A stretch of DNA of 64,000 nt, taken from assembly GCA_051656605.1 (NCBI GenBank), contig JBOGCF010000020.1:62001-126000 (forward strand), read 5' to 3'. The DNA is from UBA12018 sp051656605. GTDB lineage: Bacteria > Bacteroidota > Bacteroidia > Bacteroidales > CAMTPD01. The translations under genes were made by a program, and so were the position numbers. Positions 27,575-36,269 of the stretch are shown here, piece by piece. A model generated the notes under the pieces. It was not told where the DNA came from and ran no database searches. It was given only the letters and a program-made list of their open reading frames with translations. Position 1 is the first letter of the stretch. Every line of letters begins with the position of its first letter.

Positions 27575-28306
27575 ATGAAAGACCATCGGCAACATTGTCT
27601 GAATTGTAATCATATTGTACAAGGTAAATATTGCAGCAACTGCGGACAATCTATTAAAACTGGGAAGATTACATGGATGCACCTAATCAAAGACATTCAA
27701 TTTAACTTCCTACACTTGAACAAAGGTGTATTTTATACCGTTGTCATGTTATTTGCAAAACCTAACAGAGTTATATCCGACTATATTATTGGTAAACGTG
27801 TCAATTATATAAACCCTTTACAGTATTTACTGCTAACAGCTTCATTTTACATGTTGCTCGTGCATTACTTCAATGTTTTGCCTGTGCTATCTAATACCGA
27901 TGCAGAGGCAGGTATCGACTTAGCGAAAGTATATACATGGTATTACGACCACTATTCTTTTAGTCTTTTGTTTACAATTCCTTTCTTTTCTATTACCTCT
28001 TATCTGATTTACAAAAACAAAGGATATAGCTTCTTAGAGCATATAGTAATCTATCTTTATATTGGAGGCAGCAAAGTTATTCTACTGATGATTATGTATC
28101 CGCTTTTTGTAAAGTGGAACCTAGATTCGTTACTAAATTCGATGCAGCTTGTCTTATTTATATACAACGTATGGGTTTTGTTTCTATTATTTAGAAGGCG
28201 TAAAATTTGGCTCGATCTGCTTAGAGCTGTCGCATGTGTTGTTTCCTCGTTTCTAACTCCTATTCTGATAATGATTGCCATCATTGCATTATTAGGATAC
28301 CTTTAA
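27575..28306 (+). CDS. DUF3667-family membrane protein with N-terminal zinc ribbon
   Basis: The 243-residue product begins with a CLNCNHIVQGKYCSNCGQ zinc ribbon (four cysteines at about 8-25), followed by the KITWMHLIKDIQFNFLHLNKG linker characteristic of DUF3667. About five membrane helices follow, with the family's FAKPNRVISDYIIGKRVNYINPLQYLL segment before the first. It is an inner-membrane protein of unknown function common in Bacteroidetes. Nothing nearby gives a clue to its role. It has no obvious TAnnTTTG box and stands alone between the SusD terminator and a small secreted protein gene. Confidence 0.82.
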   Translation: MKDHRQHCLNCNHIVQGKYCSNCGQSIKTGKITWMHLIKDIQFNFLHLNKGVFYTVVMLFAKPNRVISDYIIGKRVNYINPLQYLLLTASFYMLLVHYFNVLPVLSNTDAEAGIDLAKVYTWYYDHYSFSLLFTIPFFSITSYLIYKNKGYSFLEHIVIYLYIGGSKVILLMIMYPLFVKWNLDSLLNSMQLVLFIYNVWVLFLLFRRRKIWLDLLRAVACVVSSFLTPILIMIAIIALLGYL

Positions 28307-28406
28307 TTAAGATATTCATTCTCTTAATCATCGATCATTATCCTTTTTTACACAACTTTGATGGATACAATCTGTTATTTGTATGGATTAAAAGATCGTA
28401 TAGGCT

Positions 28407-28793
28407 ATGAAGTCTGTTGTGAAATACATTTTTCTTTTGATCTTCACCCTCTTTTGCTATTCGCAAAACAATGCTGAAGTTATAACCTCTTCATCACCTG
28501 ATGCAGACTCTTTTAGTGTTGGTCTTTCCGAATACAACTCTTCTGATCACTTCAACTTCGATACATCTCAACAACCGATCAACATTGAACGTACTGAGTT
28601 TTCTCAAAAGACTCGACGCTGTACAAATAGAACTACTCATAAAATATTAAAGATCAATCATGCAGATCTAGTTCAGTCGGATTGCAACACTTATAAGCTT
28701 TCCGAATTAGAATACACAAATGGCATCTCTCTCAACTCATTAAGTCCCGCTTATTCCTACAAGTATATCTTATTTAGAATGTTATTGATTTAG
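28407..28793 (+). CDS. Small secreted hypothetical protein
   Basis: This 128-residue product has an N-terminal hydrophobic signal (VVKYIFLLIFTLFCYS) and then a polar, serine- and asparagine-rich sequence without a recognisable domain. Two cysteines (in RRCTNRT and QSDCNTY) could form a disulfide in the periplasm. The gene lies 100 bases after the DUF3667 gene and 98 bases before the TerC gene on the same strand. Function is unknown, and it might be a lineage-specific protein. Confidence 0.5.
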   Translation: MKSVVKYIFLLIFTLFCYSQNNAEVITSSSPDADSFSVGLSEYNSSDHFNFDTSQQPINIERTEFSQKTRRCTNRTTHKILKINHADLVQSDCNTYKLSELEYTNGISLNSLSPAYSYKYILFRMLLI

Positions 28794-28890
28794 CCCATCC
28801 TCTTTTAGGACAATTCGTATTTCTGTATTACACGTTATGCAGAGACAAGGCATCATATTAATAATCATTCTTTTATACGCATATAATTGT

Positions 28891-29928
28891 ATGAACACAC
28901 ATATGTTATTTTGGGTTGCATTTATAGTAATCTTCGGTTTGGCGTTTACACTCGATATGACTATCGTACAACATAAGCACAAACCAATGACTGTAAAAAG
29001 CGCATTAAAATGGACGGCAATTTGGATCTCTATTGCGGCACTATTCGGCCTGTCGTTGTTCATGTTTTATCCTCAAAATCCAGCATCTTCTTTGCCGACC
29101 AATCATATCATGGGGATTAAGTTCTTTGCTGGTTACCTAACAGAATACATGCTTTCGATTGATAATCTTTTTGTTTTTATCATGATCTTTTCAGTGATGC
29201 ATGTTCCTGATCTGATACAACCTAAGCTTTTAAAGCTCGGGGTTTTGCTTTCAATTGTACTGAGAATCGTTTGCATTGTTGCCGGTATGAGCTTGGTAAA
29301 TCAGTTTCAATGGTTGATTTATATATTTGGCGGACTATTGGTATGGATGGCAATCAAGATGCTTCGCGAGAAAGAAGATGACGACGTTGATGTACATAAC
29401 AATCTCTTTGTAAAGATTGCTCGTAAGTTTTTTAAAGTAGATGAAAATATCCATGCAGACACATTCTTTACCCGAGTGAATGGGCAACTGATGATCACTT
29501 CATTTATGCTTATTTTCTTGATCATCGGATCTAGCAATGTGCTTTTTGCTATGGACTCTATCCCAGCTATAATCGGTGTAATTCAAGAGGGTGCGAAGAA
29601 TGTTTTAACGCTCGACGAACAAAATTATCTCGCCATTACTTCTAATGTTTTTGCTTGCATGGGATTAGTTTCTTTGTTTTTTGCTTTGAAAGGTATTATG
29701 AATATGTTTCGCTATCTAAAAAGTGGCGTTTGCATTATTCTTTTCTTTATCGGTGCAAAAATGCTATTCTCAACTTTTGCTCCAATAGAACACTTTTTCT
29801 CGGCACATGCCTGGGTTTCATTAGCTGTAATTCTTACTACATTGGCAGTTTCTATTTTATTATCTGTAGGTAAAGATTATGCTTTGAGCCATTCACGAAT
29901 TTCTCATTCGGATAAAGAAAGTAAATAA
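28891..29928 (+). CDS. TerC-family integral membrane protein
   Basis: Starting at the ATG at 28891 the product is 345 residues. An in-frame ATG at 28837 would add 18 residues that do not fit the family. There are seven to nine membrane helices. The TerC signature acids are visible in YLTEYMLSIDNLFVFIMIF and SSNVLFAMDSIPAIIGV, the residues thought to bind metal. TerC proteins are linked to tellurite resistance and, in better studied cases, to manganese export at the membrane. A charged cytoplasmic loop (REKEDDDVDVHNN) splits the protein. A 19-bp perfect stem follows the gene. Confidence 0.9.
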   Translation: MNTHMLFWVAFIVIFGLAFTLDMTIVQHKHKPMTVKSALKWTAIWISIAALFGLSLFMFYPQNPASSLPTNHIMGIKFFAGYLTEYMLSIDNLFVFIMIFSVMHVPDLIQPKLLKLGVLLSIVLRIVCIVAGMSLVNQFQWLIYIFGGLLVWMAIKMLREKEDDDVDVHNNLFVKIARKFFKVDENIHADTFFTRVNGQLMITSFMLIFLIIGSSNVLFAMDSIPAIIGVIQEGAKNVLTLDEQNYLAITSNVFACMGLVSLFFALKGIMNMFRYLKSGVCIILFFIGAKMLFSTFAPIEHFFSAHAWVSLAVILTTLAVSILLSVGKDYALSHSRISHSDKESK

Positions 29929-29944
29929 GATGAATTTATCTCGT

Positions 29945-29988
29945 TATACAAAAATAGATCTACGCATATGTAGATCTATTTTTGTATA
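29945..29988. terminator. Bidirectional terminator between the TerC gene and the converging hypothetical gene
   Basis: A perfect 19-bp inverted repeat (29945-29963 with 29970-29988) surrounds a six-base loop. Its A and T tracts provide a T-rich end on either strand. Confidence 0.88.
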
Positions 29989-29999
29989 TAATCCAATCC

Positions 30000-30527
30000 C
30001 TACTTTGGCTCCGGCAATTCTTCACCCAAATGGGTACGACACAGATTTACTATAAACTTTTCCAACATCTTTAATTTTGCCGGTGCCCCTTGGTAATCAC
30101 AAACTGTTTTTTTGAATCGGCCTATTCCAAAAGACAAGACATACAAGTCTTTATTATCGGGAATATTACAACGTACAAAAATGCGCTCTTCCACAATGGA
30201 TAATGTAAGATGTGTGGCATATTCTGCACGCATATTCAAGAAACCTGACTCGTAGATTCGTTCCAACAATACAAACAAAACGTAGCGGGGTATTAAACGA
30301 TAAGCAACTTGCTGCGTTCCATCTTGCTCAAAAAACAAAACGCCGGCACCTGTTATCTTTATCTTAAAGTCTGAATGCTCATCAGATTCGTTCGAGAAAT
30401 AATGAAGTTCGACCACGACATCTTCAATGTCAAACTCTTCAATCCCTGTTAATATGGATCCGTCATCGTTTTTTATCAACTGCTCAGATAAAGTACAATG
30501 TTCTTGATGTGTTTGTGCCTCTTTCAT
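30000..30527 (-). CDS. Hypothetical protein, possibly DUF6438-like
   Basis: The 175-residue product has no signal peptide or membrane helix. It is an alternating alpha/beta protein whose pattern (VVVELHYF..., KIKITGAGVLFFEQDG, LLERIYESGFLNM, KKTVCDYQGAPAKLKMLEKFI) recalls DUF6438, but I would not rely on this. It stands alone on the minus strand and ends at the bidirectional terminator. Function unknown. Confidence 0.6.
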   Translation of the reverse strand: MKEAQTHQEHCTLSEQLIKNDDGSILTGIEEFDIEDVVVELHYFSNESDEHSDFKIKITGAGVLFFEQDGTQQVAYRLIPRYVLFVLLERIYESGFLNMRAEYATHLTLSIVEERIFVRCNIPDNKDLYVLSFGIGRFKKTVCDYQGAPAKLKMLEKFIVNLCRTHLGEELPEPK

Positions 30528-30671
30528 AATATCCGCCTTCTACATTTACTACTGAAATATAAGTATTTAATCTGTAAAACAAACTTCCAATAAGTTTTAT
30601 CTTTATATTTAACACTCAAAACCGTATATAAGGTTTTGATTTCTCCTACAATAAACGATTAACTTAGTAAT

Positions 30672-32888
30672 ATGAAAGTAAGAAACCTTATTCTAATTTC
30701 AAGTAGCTGCTTTCTTTCTGTCTTCTCATCGATGAGTGCACAGACCAAAGCATCGGTCGAATACGTAAATCCTTATATGGGAAATATCAGTCACCTGTTG
30801 GTTCCTACGTTTCCGACCATCCATCTTCCCAATAGTATGTTGCGAGTGTATCCCGAGCGTAGCGACTTTACAGGTGATTTGTTACACGGACTTCCCATTA
30901 TTGTTACGAGTCACCGGGGCAGTTCAGCTTTTAAACTTTCGCCCTTTCAAGGAAAAATTGCAGATATCACCCCTGTTAATGCAATGAGTTACGATAATGA
31001 AGTCATAAAGCCATACTACTACAAAGTACGACTTGATGAAATGCAAACGGACATACAGTTTGCCCCCTCCCACCAAAGCGCAATGTACCAAATCGATTTC
31101 GATAAACCAGACTCGGCTTTTCTTGTACTTAGCACTTCCAACGGACAATTATCCTGTGATAAAAATACAATCAGCGGATACCAAAACCTAGATAATAACA
31201 CTAAAGTCTATGTGTATCTAGAGTTAAACAAAAAGCCTATCGATTGCAATACCATTACAACAGATAGAGGCGCTTATACAGTTGTTGCATTAGGAAAGAA
31301 TACCAACAACGTAACGGTAAAGTATGGTATCTCTTTTATTGATGCTACACAAGCAAAGAAAAACATGGTTCGGGAGCTTAATAATAAAGATCTCAAAACC
31401 ATCGTAACAGAAGGAGCCAATGCATGGAATAATGTATTGGACAAAATCAATGTTACAGGGAATGAAAATGATAAAACGATATTCTACACATCACTTTATA
31501 GATGTTTTGAAAGACCTGTAAATATCAGTGAAGACGGCCGCTATTTTAGCGCATTTGACGGTAAAATACACGAGGATAATGGGACTCCTTTCTATACCGA
31601 CGACTGGATTTGGGATACATATCGAGCAACGCACCCTTTGCGCATCATTATGACTCCACAAGTAGAACGTGATATGATCAATTCATATCTTCGAATGGCC
31701 GAACAAATGCCCAACTTCTGGATGCCGACTTTCCCGGAAATCACGGGCGACTCGCGCAGGATGAATTCCAATCATGGTGTGGCCACTATTGCCGATGCCC
31801 AAGCGAAAAACTTAGGAGGTTTTAATCTTCAAAAGGCATACGATGCTTGTAAAAATGCGATAACAGAGAAAACATTGGCTCCTTGGTCGGCAAAACCCGC
31901 AGGAGAGCTAGACCAGTTTTACGTTGATAAAGGATATATTCCGGCACTCAAAGCAGGCGAAAAAGAGACAATCCCCGAAGTACATGGTTGGGAAAAACGA
32001 CAACCCATTGCCGTTACCCTTGGTACAGCCTACGACGAATGGTGTTTGTCTCAAATTGCAAAAGCTCTGAACAATGAAAAAGAGAGTCGTTATTTTGCAA
32101 AAAGAGCATATAACTATCGCAATGTCTTTAATGAGAAAACAAAGTTCTTCCATCCGAAAGATAAAGAGGGCAAATTTCTTGATCCGTTCGACTATCGCTA
32201 CGACGGTGGCCCGGGTGCTCGCGAATTTTATGGCGAGAACAATGGCTGGGTTTATCGTTGGGATGTCCCTCACAATGTTGCAGACCTTATCGTTTTGATG
32301 GGAGGACGCGATGCGTTTAACAAAGAATTGGATCAAACATTCCGCGAACCGCTGGGCAAATCAAAGTATGATTTCTATTCTCAGCTCCCTGATCATACAG
32401 GTAATGTAGGACAGTTTTCGATGGCAAATGAACCGAGTTTACATATTCCTTATTTATATAATTATTCGGGACAGCCGTGGAAAACACAAAAACGTATCAG
32501 AACGTTACTTAATCAATGGTTTCGAAACGACTTAATGGGCATTCCGGGTGATGAAGACGGAGGAGGAATGTCGGCATTTGTTGCTTTCTCCACCATGGGA
32601 TTCTATCCAATAACTCCGGGCTTTGCGGTGTATAATATCGGAAGTCCTGTTTTTGAGCGTACCGTTATTAACCTCGACAACGGAAAAACATTTGAAATCG
32701 TTGCCGAGAACTATTCGGAAGATAATAAATATATTCAATCGGCCGTATTAAATGGAAAGGAGCATGATAAACCTTGGTTTACTCACGAAGACTTGATTAA
32801 CGGCGGAAAGTTAATTCTTCGGATGGGCAAAAACGCTAACTTCAATTGGGGAACCGATGCACAATGTGCGCCCCCTTCAGCTGAATAA
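30672..32888 (+). CDS. GH92 exo-alpha-mannosidase, secreted
   Basis: The 738-residue protein has a signal peptide ending at MSAQ and the GH92 layout: an N-terminal beta-sandwich followed by an (alpha/alpha)6 barrel. Family motifs include YVNPYMGN near the start, PFYTDDWIWDTYRATHPLR, PEITGDSRRMNSNHG and GDEDGGGMSAFVAFSTMGFYP. GH92 enzymes are calcium-dependent inverting exo-mannosidases that remove alpha-mannose from N-glycans and mannans. The gene has no linked SusC/D and faces a converging GH20 hexosaminidase, which suggests a shared role in N-glycan trimming. Confidence 0.93.
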   Translation: MKVRNLILISSSCFLSVFSSMSAQTKASVEYVNPYMGNISHLLVPTFPTIHLPNSMLRVYPERSDFTGDLLHGLPIIVTSHRGSSAFKLSPFQGKIADITPVNAMSYDNEVIKPYYYKVRLDEMQTDIQFAPSHQSAMYQIDFDKPDSAFLVLSTSNGQLSCDKNTISGYQNLDNNTKVYVYLELNKKPIDCNTITTDRGAYTVVALGKNTNNVTVKYGISFIDATQAKKNMVRELNNKDLKTIVTEGANAWNNVLDKINVTGNENDKTIFYTSLYRCFERPVNISEDGRYFSAFDGKIHEDNGTPFYTDDWIWDTYRATHPLRIIMTPQVERDMINSYLRMAEQMPNFWMPTFPEITGDSRRMNSNHGVATIADAQAKNLGGFNLQKAYDACKNAITEKTLAPWSAKPAGELDQFYVDKGYIPALKAGEKETIPEVHGWEKRQPIAVTLGTAYDEWCLSQIAKALNNEKESRYFAKRAYNYRNVFNEKTKFFHPKDKEGKFLDPFDYRYDGGPGAREFYGENNGWVYRWDVPHNVADLIVLMGGRDAFNKELDQTFREPLGKSKYDFYSQLPDHTGNVGQFSMANEPSLHIPYLYNYSGQPWKTQKRIRTLLNQWFRNDLMGIPGDEDGGGMSAFVAFSTMGFYPITPGFAVYNIGSPVFERTVINLDNGKTFEIVAENYSEDNKYIQSAVLNGKEHDKPWFTHEDLINGGKLILRMGKNANFNWGTDAQCAPPSAE

Positions 32889-32892
32889 AACA

Positions 32893-32925
32893 AAAGCTAT
32901 AGAGTCTCGAACTCTATAGCTTTTT
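32893..32925 (+). terminator. Terminator after the GH92 gene
   Basis: AAAGCTATAGAGT (32893-32905) and ACTCTATAGCTTT (32911-32923) form a perfect 13-bp stem with a CTCGA loop, followed by more T. It lies between the converging GH92 and GH20 genes and may act on both strands. Confidence 0.9.
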
Positions 32926-32955
32926 ACTTTTATATAATGAAACGTTTTCGTTTGT

Positions 32956-35268
32956 CTATTCTATGATAACCTCATCACAATACATCCATGTTTTTTGTCC
33001 GGCACGTACATGTTTCGGATAGCAGACTCCGGGTGTAGATAAATTAAACTTCACATAGCGAGCTTGCTTGTTCAGATTCTTAAACTCATGATCTTTTATC
33101 GCAATACCTTCTTCTTGCGTTGTATTGTCTCCTGCCCCATCTGTTGCTACAACTGCATAATTTTCATTATCATTCGATACAGAAACAACAATCTTTGCAG
33201 GACGATGTACTCCCATTCCATGATTTAGGATCGTTCCTAAATCAACTCGATTGATTGGCATCACCGTACCTAAGTCAACAACAAAAGAAGCATCCTCACC
33301 ATACCAACCACACCACTCAAAGTCTGAGTGCTTGTTGCTACCTCGCAAGCCGTTTGTCAGTACATACGCATTTGGATTAGACGAAAACACCTTCTTGCCT
33401 GTGGCTTTATTTTTCGCTAAAGACAACGAAAGCACTTTACCAACAACCGCTCCATCTTTATACGTTACCGCTTTTACGACCTGTTCCTTTTCTACACAAA
33501 TCGGAACTGTATAAAGCGAGTCAGCAACTGTTGGTTCATTTCCATTCGTGGTATAATAAATTTGCACATCGGGACGAATGCAAGATAAAGTAACCTTTAA
33601 GTTGCTTTGAGTTGGTTCTACCTTATGATCGATATTATACATTGAAGTTGCGGATATAATCCCCAATTGTTGTATTTGATTATTTACACCATCTAAGCGT
33701 GTAACAAATCCATTCCAATCTTTTGTATTAGCATCACTCCATGCAACTTCCGCCGCACCGATTAAACGAGGGAAGAGCAGATACTCTACATCTTTGGCCG
33801 AGCTGCAAAACTCTGTCCATAAAGAAGCCTGTATTCCTATTAAGTTCTTTGCTACATCCTTATCCCAATTGGCTTGTATTGGTTCGTACATATACACATC
33901 CTTGAGCGTATTATTTCCAAAGTACGTGCGCGGCTCAAACCATTGTGGTCCTTGATAACGGATTAGATACATAACACGTGCAGGCGTCATAATAAACTTA
34001 TGTCCTTGTTTGCCGGCTTTATATCCGGCATTGCCCATACCTTGCCAGCCCATAATGGTTGCACCTTCGGGAATCGTACTATTTGTAAGTTCATCCCATC
34101 CTAAAACTTGTTTGCCTTTACTTTGCACATATTTGCTCATGCGCTTCATAAAATAGCTTTGCAACTCTTCTTCATGTTCTATATTTTCAGCCTTCATTCG
34201 CGCTTGACACTTTGGACATTTCTTCCACAACACTTTAGAGGCTTCATCCCCACCTAAATGGATATATGAAGAAGGAAACAATGTTGCAACCTCATCGATT
34301 ACCCCTTCAAGCATTGTAAACACATCCTCATTACCTGCACAATAGACCAAACCCTCTGTGTTTCCGGCAAAACCCGGCAAAACACCGATATACTCCTCTA
34401 CAACAGGACAAGCAAGATTTGGATAGGCAGCCAATGATGAGGTGGTATGGGCTGGCATTTCTATTTCAGGAATAATCTCAATTGCACGTTCCGATGCATA
34501 ACGTATCAACTCAGCCATGTCTTCTTGCGTATAAAAGCCTCCTATAGGTGTAGCCTCTCCTTTTTTGGGAGCTGTGCGCTCGGGAAAGAAACCCTCACGT
34601 TCTACTCTCCATGCTCCAACGTCGGTCAATTTCGGATATTTCTTGATTTCCAGTCTCCAGCCGTTATCATCCACCAAGTGCAAATGCAGTTTGTTTAGTT
34701 TCAAAAGTGCTGCTGCATCGATAATTTTCTTTACATTTTCCTTCGGTATAAAACAGCGAGAAACATCAAGCATTACCCCTCGGTATTCAAATCGGGGAGC
34801 ATCCTCTATTTGCAATGCAGGCAATTTATACGTTTTCGTTGCATCGTTGACATTCGCACTAGTAACTAGCAGCTGCTTGAGCGACTGCACACCATACAAA
34901 AAACCGGCTTTATCCGATGCTTCAATTATAACATTATCTTTAGTTATTTGTAGAGAATATGCTTCGTGTGGTAAAGATTGATTCTCCTTAAACTCAATCG
35001 TATTCTTTACATTCTTTTTAGGAGAACCTGACTTCTTCTTTAATGAAATACAAGAGAGTAGTGTTTCTACCGCAGCATGCTGACTTTCGTTTTGTACATA
35101 CAATACAGTCTTATTATTTATTGTAAAACTATCTACCCCTTGCATATACTTTTGGGGCAATGGCACAATCTTAATTTGTTTTTCATTTACTTGTGCTGTA
35201 GCATAAAAACAAGACGAACCCATCAGTAGCAATGAGACAATAGTCGTTGTAATTCGTTTCATGGTCAA
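32956..35268 (-). CDS. GH20 beta-N-acetylhexosaminidase with C-terminal accessory domains
   Basis: The 770-residue product has a signal peptide (to about TAQ26), an N-terminal GH20b domain (about 35-150), a GH20 barrel (about 158-530) with the catalytic pair D341-E342 in YIHLGGDEASKVLW, and two C-terminal domains. These are a chitobiase-type beta sandwich (about 555-630, VTLSCIRPDVQIYYTTNGNE) and an F5/8-type, CBM32-like domain (about 640-770). It releases terminal GlcNAc or GalNAc from glycoproteins or glycolipids. MTMKRI has two possible starts two codons apart. A TATCTTTG -7 box lies 20 bases upstream. The second GH20 at 48918-50933 lacks the same tail, so the two probably differ in substrate. 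Confidence 0.93.
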   Translation of the reverse strand: MTMKRITTTIVSLLLMGSSCFYATAQVNEKQIKIVPLPQKYMQGVDSFTINNKTVLYVQNESQHAAVETLLSCISLKKKSGSPKKNVKNTIEFKENQSLPHEAYSLQITKDNVIIEASDKAGFLYGVQSLKQLLVTSANVNDATKTYKLPALQIEDAPRFEYRGVMLDVSRCFIPKENVKKIIDAAALLKLNKLHLHLVDDNGWRLEIKKYPKLTDVGAWRVEREGFFPERTAPKKGEATPIGGFYTQEDMAELIRYASERAIEIIPEIEMPAHTTSSLAAYPNLACPVVEEYIGVLPGFAGNTEGLVYCAGNEDVFTMLEGVIDEVATLFPSSYIHLGGDEASKVLWKKCPKCQARMKAENIEHEEELQSYFMKRMSKYVQSKGKQVLGWDELTNSTIPEGATIMGWQGMGNAGYKAGKQGHKFIMTPARVMYLIRYQGPQWFEPRTYFGNNTLKDVYMYEPIQANWDKDVAKNLIGIQASLWTEFCSSAKDVEYLLFPRLIGAAEVAWSDANTKDWNGFVTRLDGVNNQIQQLGIISATSMYNIDHKVEPTQSNLKVTLSCIRPDVQIYYTTNGNEPTVADSLYTVPICVEKEQVVKAVTYKDGAVVGKVLSLSLAKNKATGKKVFSSNPNAYVLTNGLRGSNKHSDFEWCGWYGEDASFVVDLGTVMPINRVDLGTILNHGMGVHRPAKIVVSVSNDNENYAVVATDGAGDNTTQEEGIAIKDHEFKNLNKQARYVKFNLSTPGVCYPKHVRAGQKTWMYCDEVIIE

Positions 35269-35287
35269 TATTATTCGGTTTGCAGTA

Positions 35288-35295
35288 CAAAGATA
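35288..35295 (-). promoter_or_regulatory. Probable -7 element of the first GH20 gene
   Basis: TATCTTTG on the minus strand, 20 bases before the start codon. CTTG about 22 bases further upstream is a weak -33. Confidence 0.55.
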
Positions 35296-35393
35296 AAGGA
35301 AAAACTAATTCCCATTCAAGGAAACAAACTATGGAATATTACAAGAAGAAAAAAGCGGCTTTCGGAACAGGCTAATTCTTTTTTCTGGAAACA

Positions 35394-35417
35394 CTAAAAG
35401 AATTATCACTCTTTTAG
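35394..35417. promoter_or_regulatory. Inverted repeat in the GH20 / ECF sigma divergent region
   Basis: CTAAAAGA (35394-35401) and TCTTTTAG (35410-35417) are a perfect 8-bp dyad with an 8-bp spacer, upstream of both divergent genes. It could be an operator or an RNA hairpin. The rest of 35269-35693 is AT-rich, carries the two promoters, and has no gene I can support. Confidence 0.4.
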
Positions 35418-35525
35418 GTAATAACAAAAAGATCACCTCCAACTCAAAACAAAATAAAAAGCATTATACCAACGCATTACCAACAGAAACAGCACTCTCG
35501 CAAACCCTTAAAAAACTAAAGAATA

Positions 35526-35533
35526 TATTTTTG
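35526..35533 (+). promoter_or_regulatory. Possible -7 element of the ECF sigma factor gene
   Basis: TATTTTTG fits TAnnTTTG. It would give a leader of about 150 bases before the ATG at 35694, or serve an unseen start. Confidence 0.4.
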
Positions 35534-35693
35534 GGTGAACTTTAGTATATATCAATTGAAGAAGGTGAATAATCGTATCATTTTCATTATATATTTGCTG
35601 TGTCTAAAGGCAAACATAGAAAGTTGTACCGGCGACAAAAAACCAATTACGAGAGAAGAGAACGAGATTACAAACCAATTAATTATTAAGGTT

Positions 35694-36197
35694 ATGAACT
35701 CACAACTTTTTCAACAAAAACTAATGAGCTTGCAAAGTAATATGTTCAACTTTGCAATGTTGCTTACTTCAAATCGTGACGATGCGCAAGATCTATTACA
35801 AGACACTACGCTCAAGGCTCTTGACAACCAAGAGAAATTTGTTGACAATGTAAACTTCAAAGGTTGGGTGTTAACGATTATGCGTCATACGTTCATAAAC
35901 AACTATCACAAAGTATTGCGCACCCAAACAGTCGTTGATCAGGAAATTGATCTTTACAACCTTAATCTCACAACAGAGTCGGGCATCGACTCACCGGATG
36001 GCGCCTATGCTATGGCCGAAATAAATAAAGCAATCGAAGCTCTTACCGACGAACTTAAGGTTCCGTTCTCGATGTTTCTTACCGGCTTTAAATACAATGA
36101 AATTGCAGATGAACTGCATTTACCTTTAGGCACCATTAAAAGTAGAATTTTCTTTGCAAGAAAAACATTACAAGAGAAACTAAGAGATTTCAGATAA
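35694..36197 (+). CDS. ECF-type RNA polymerase sigma factor
   Basis: The 167-residue product from the ATG at 35694 has sigma region 2 (about 10-80, NRDDAQDLLQDTTLKALDN and GWVLTIMRHTFINNYHK) and region 4 (about 110-160, LTGFKYNEIADELHLPLGTIKSRIFFARKTLQEKL, quoted here as one continuous helix-turn-helix region only in outline). The longer frame from a GTG at 35535 adds 53 AT-rich residues unlike any sigma factor and was rejected. ECF factors normally pair with an anti-sigma factor. None follows here: a strong terminator comes directly after, so control must lie elsewhere or be transcriptional. Confidence 0.9.
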   Translation: MNSQLFQQKLMSLQSNMFNFAMLLTSNRDDAQDLLQDTTLKALDNQEKFVDNVNFKGWVLTIMRHTFINNYHKVLRTQTVVDQEIDLYNLNLTTESGIDSPDGAYAMAEINKAIEALTDELKVPFSMFLTGFKYNEIADELHLPLGTIKSRIFFARKTLQEKLRDFR

Positions 36198-36206
36198 TCC
36201 ACTAAT

Positions 36207-36256
36207 AAAAAAGAAAGAGGTTACCGACAGTTTGTCAAGTAACCTCTTTCTTTTTT
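36207..36256. terminator. Bidirectional terminator between the sigma factor and methyltransferase genes
   Basis: An 18-bp perfect stem (36207-36224 with 36239-36256) carries A- and T-tracts at its base, giving a U-tract in either direction between two converging genes. Confidence 0.92.
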
Positions 36257-36269
36257 ATTTTCAGGGACA

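Noticed and set aside
35535..35693. GTG start and N-terminal extension of the ECF sigma factor
   Set aside because: The extension has a low-complexity hydrophobic composition unlike sigma region 1 or 2, and the ATG at 35694 gives the normal family length.
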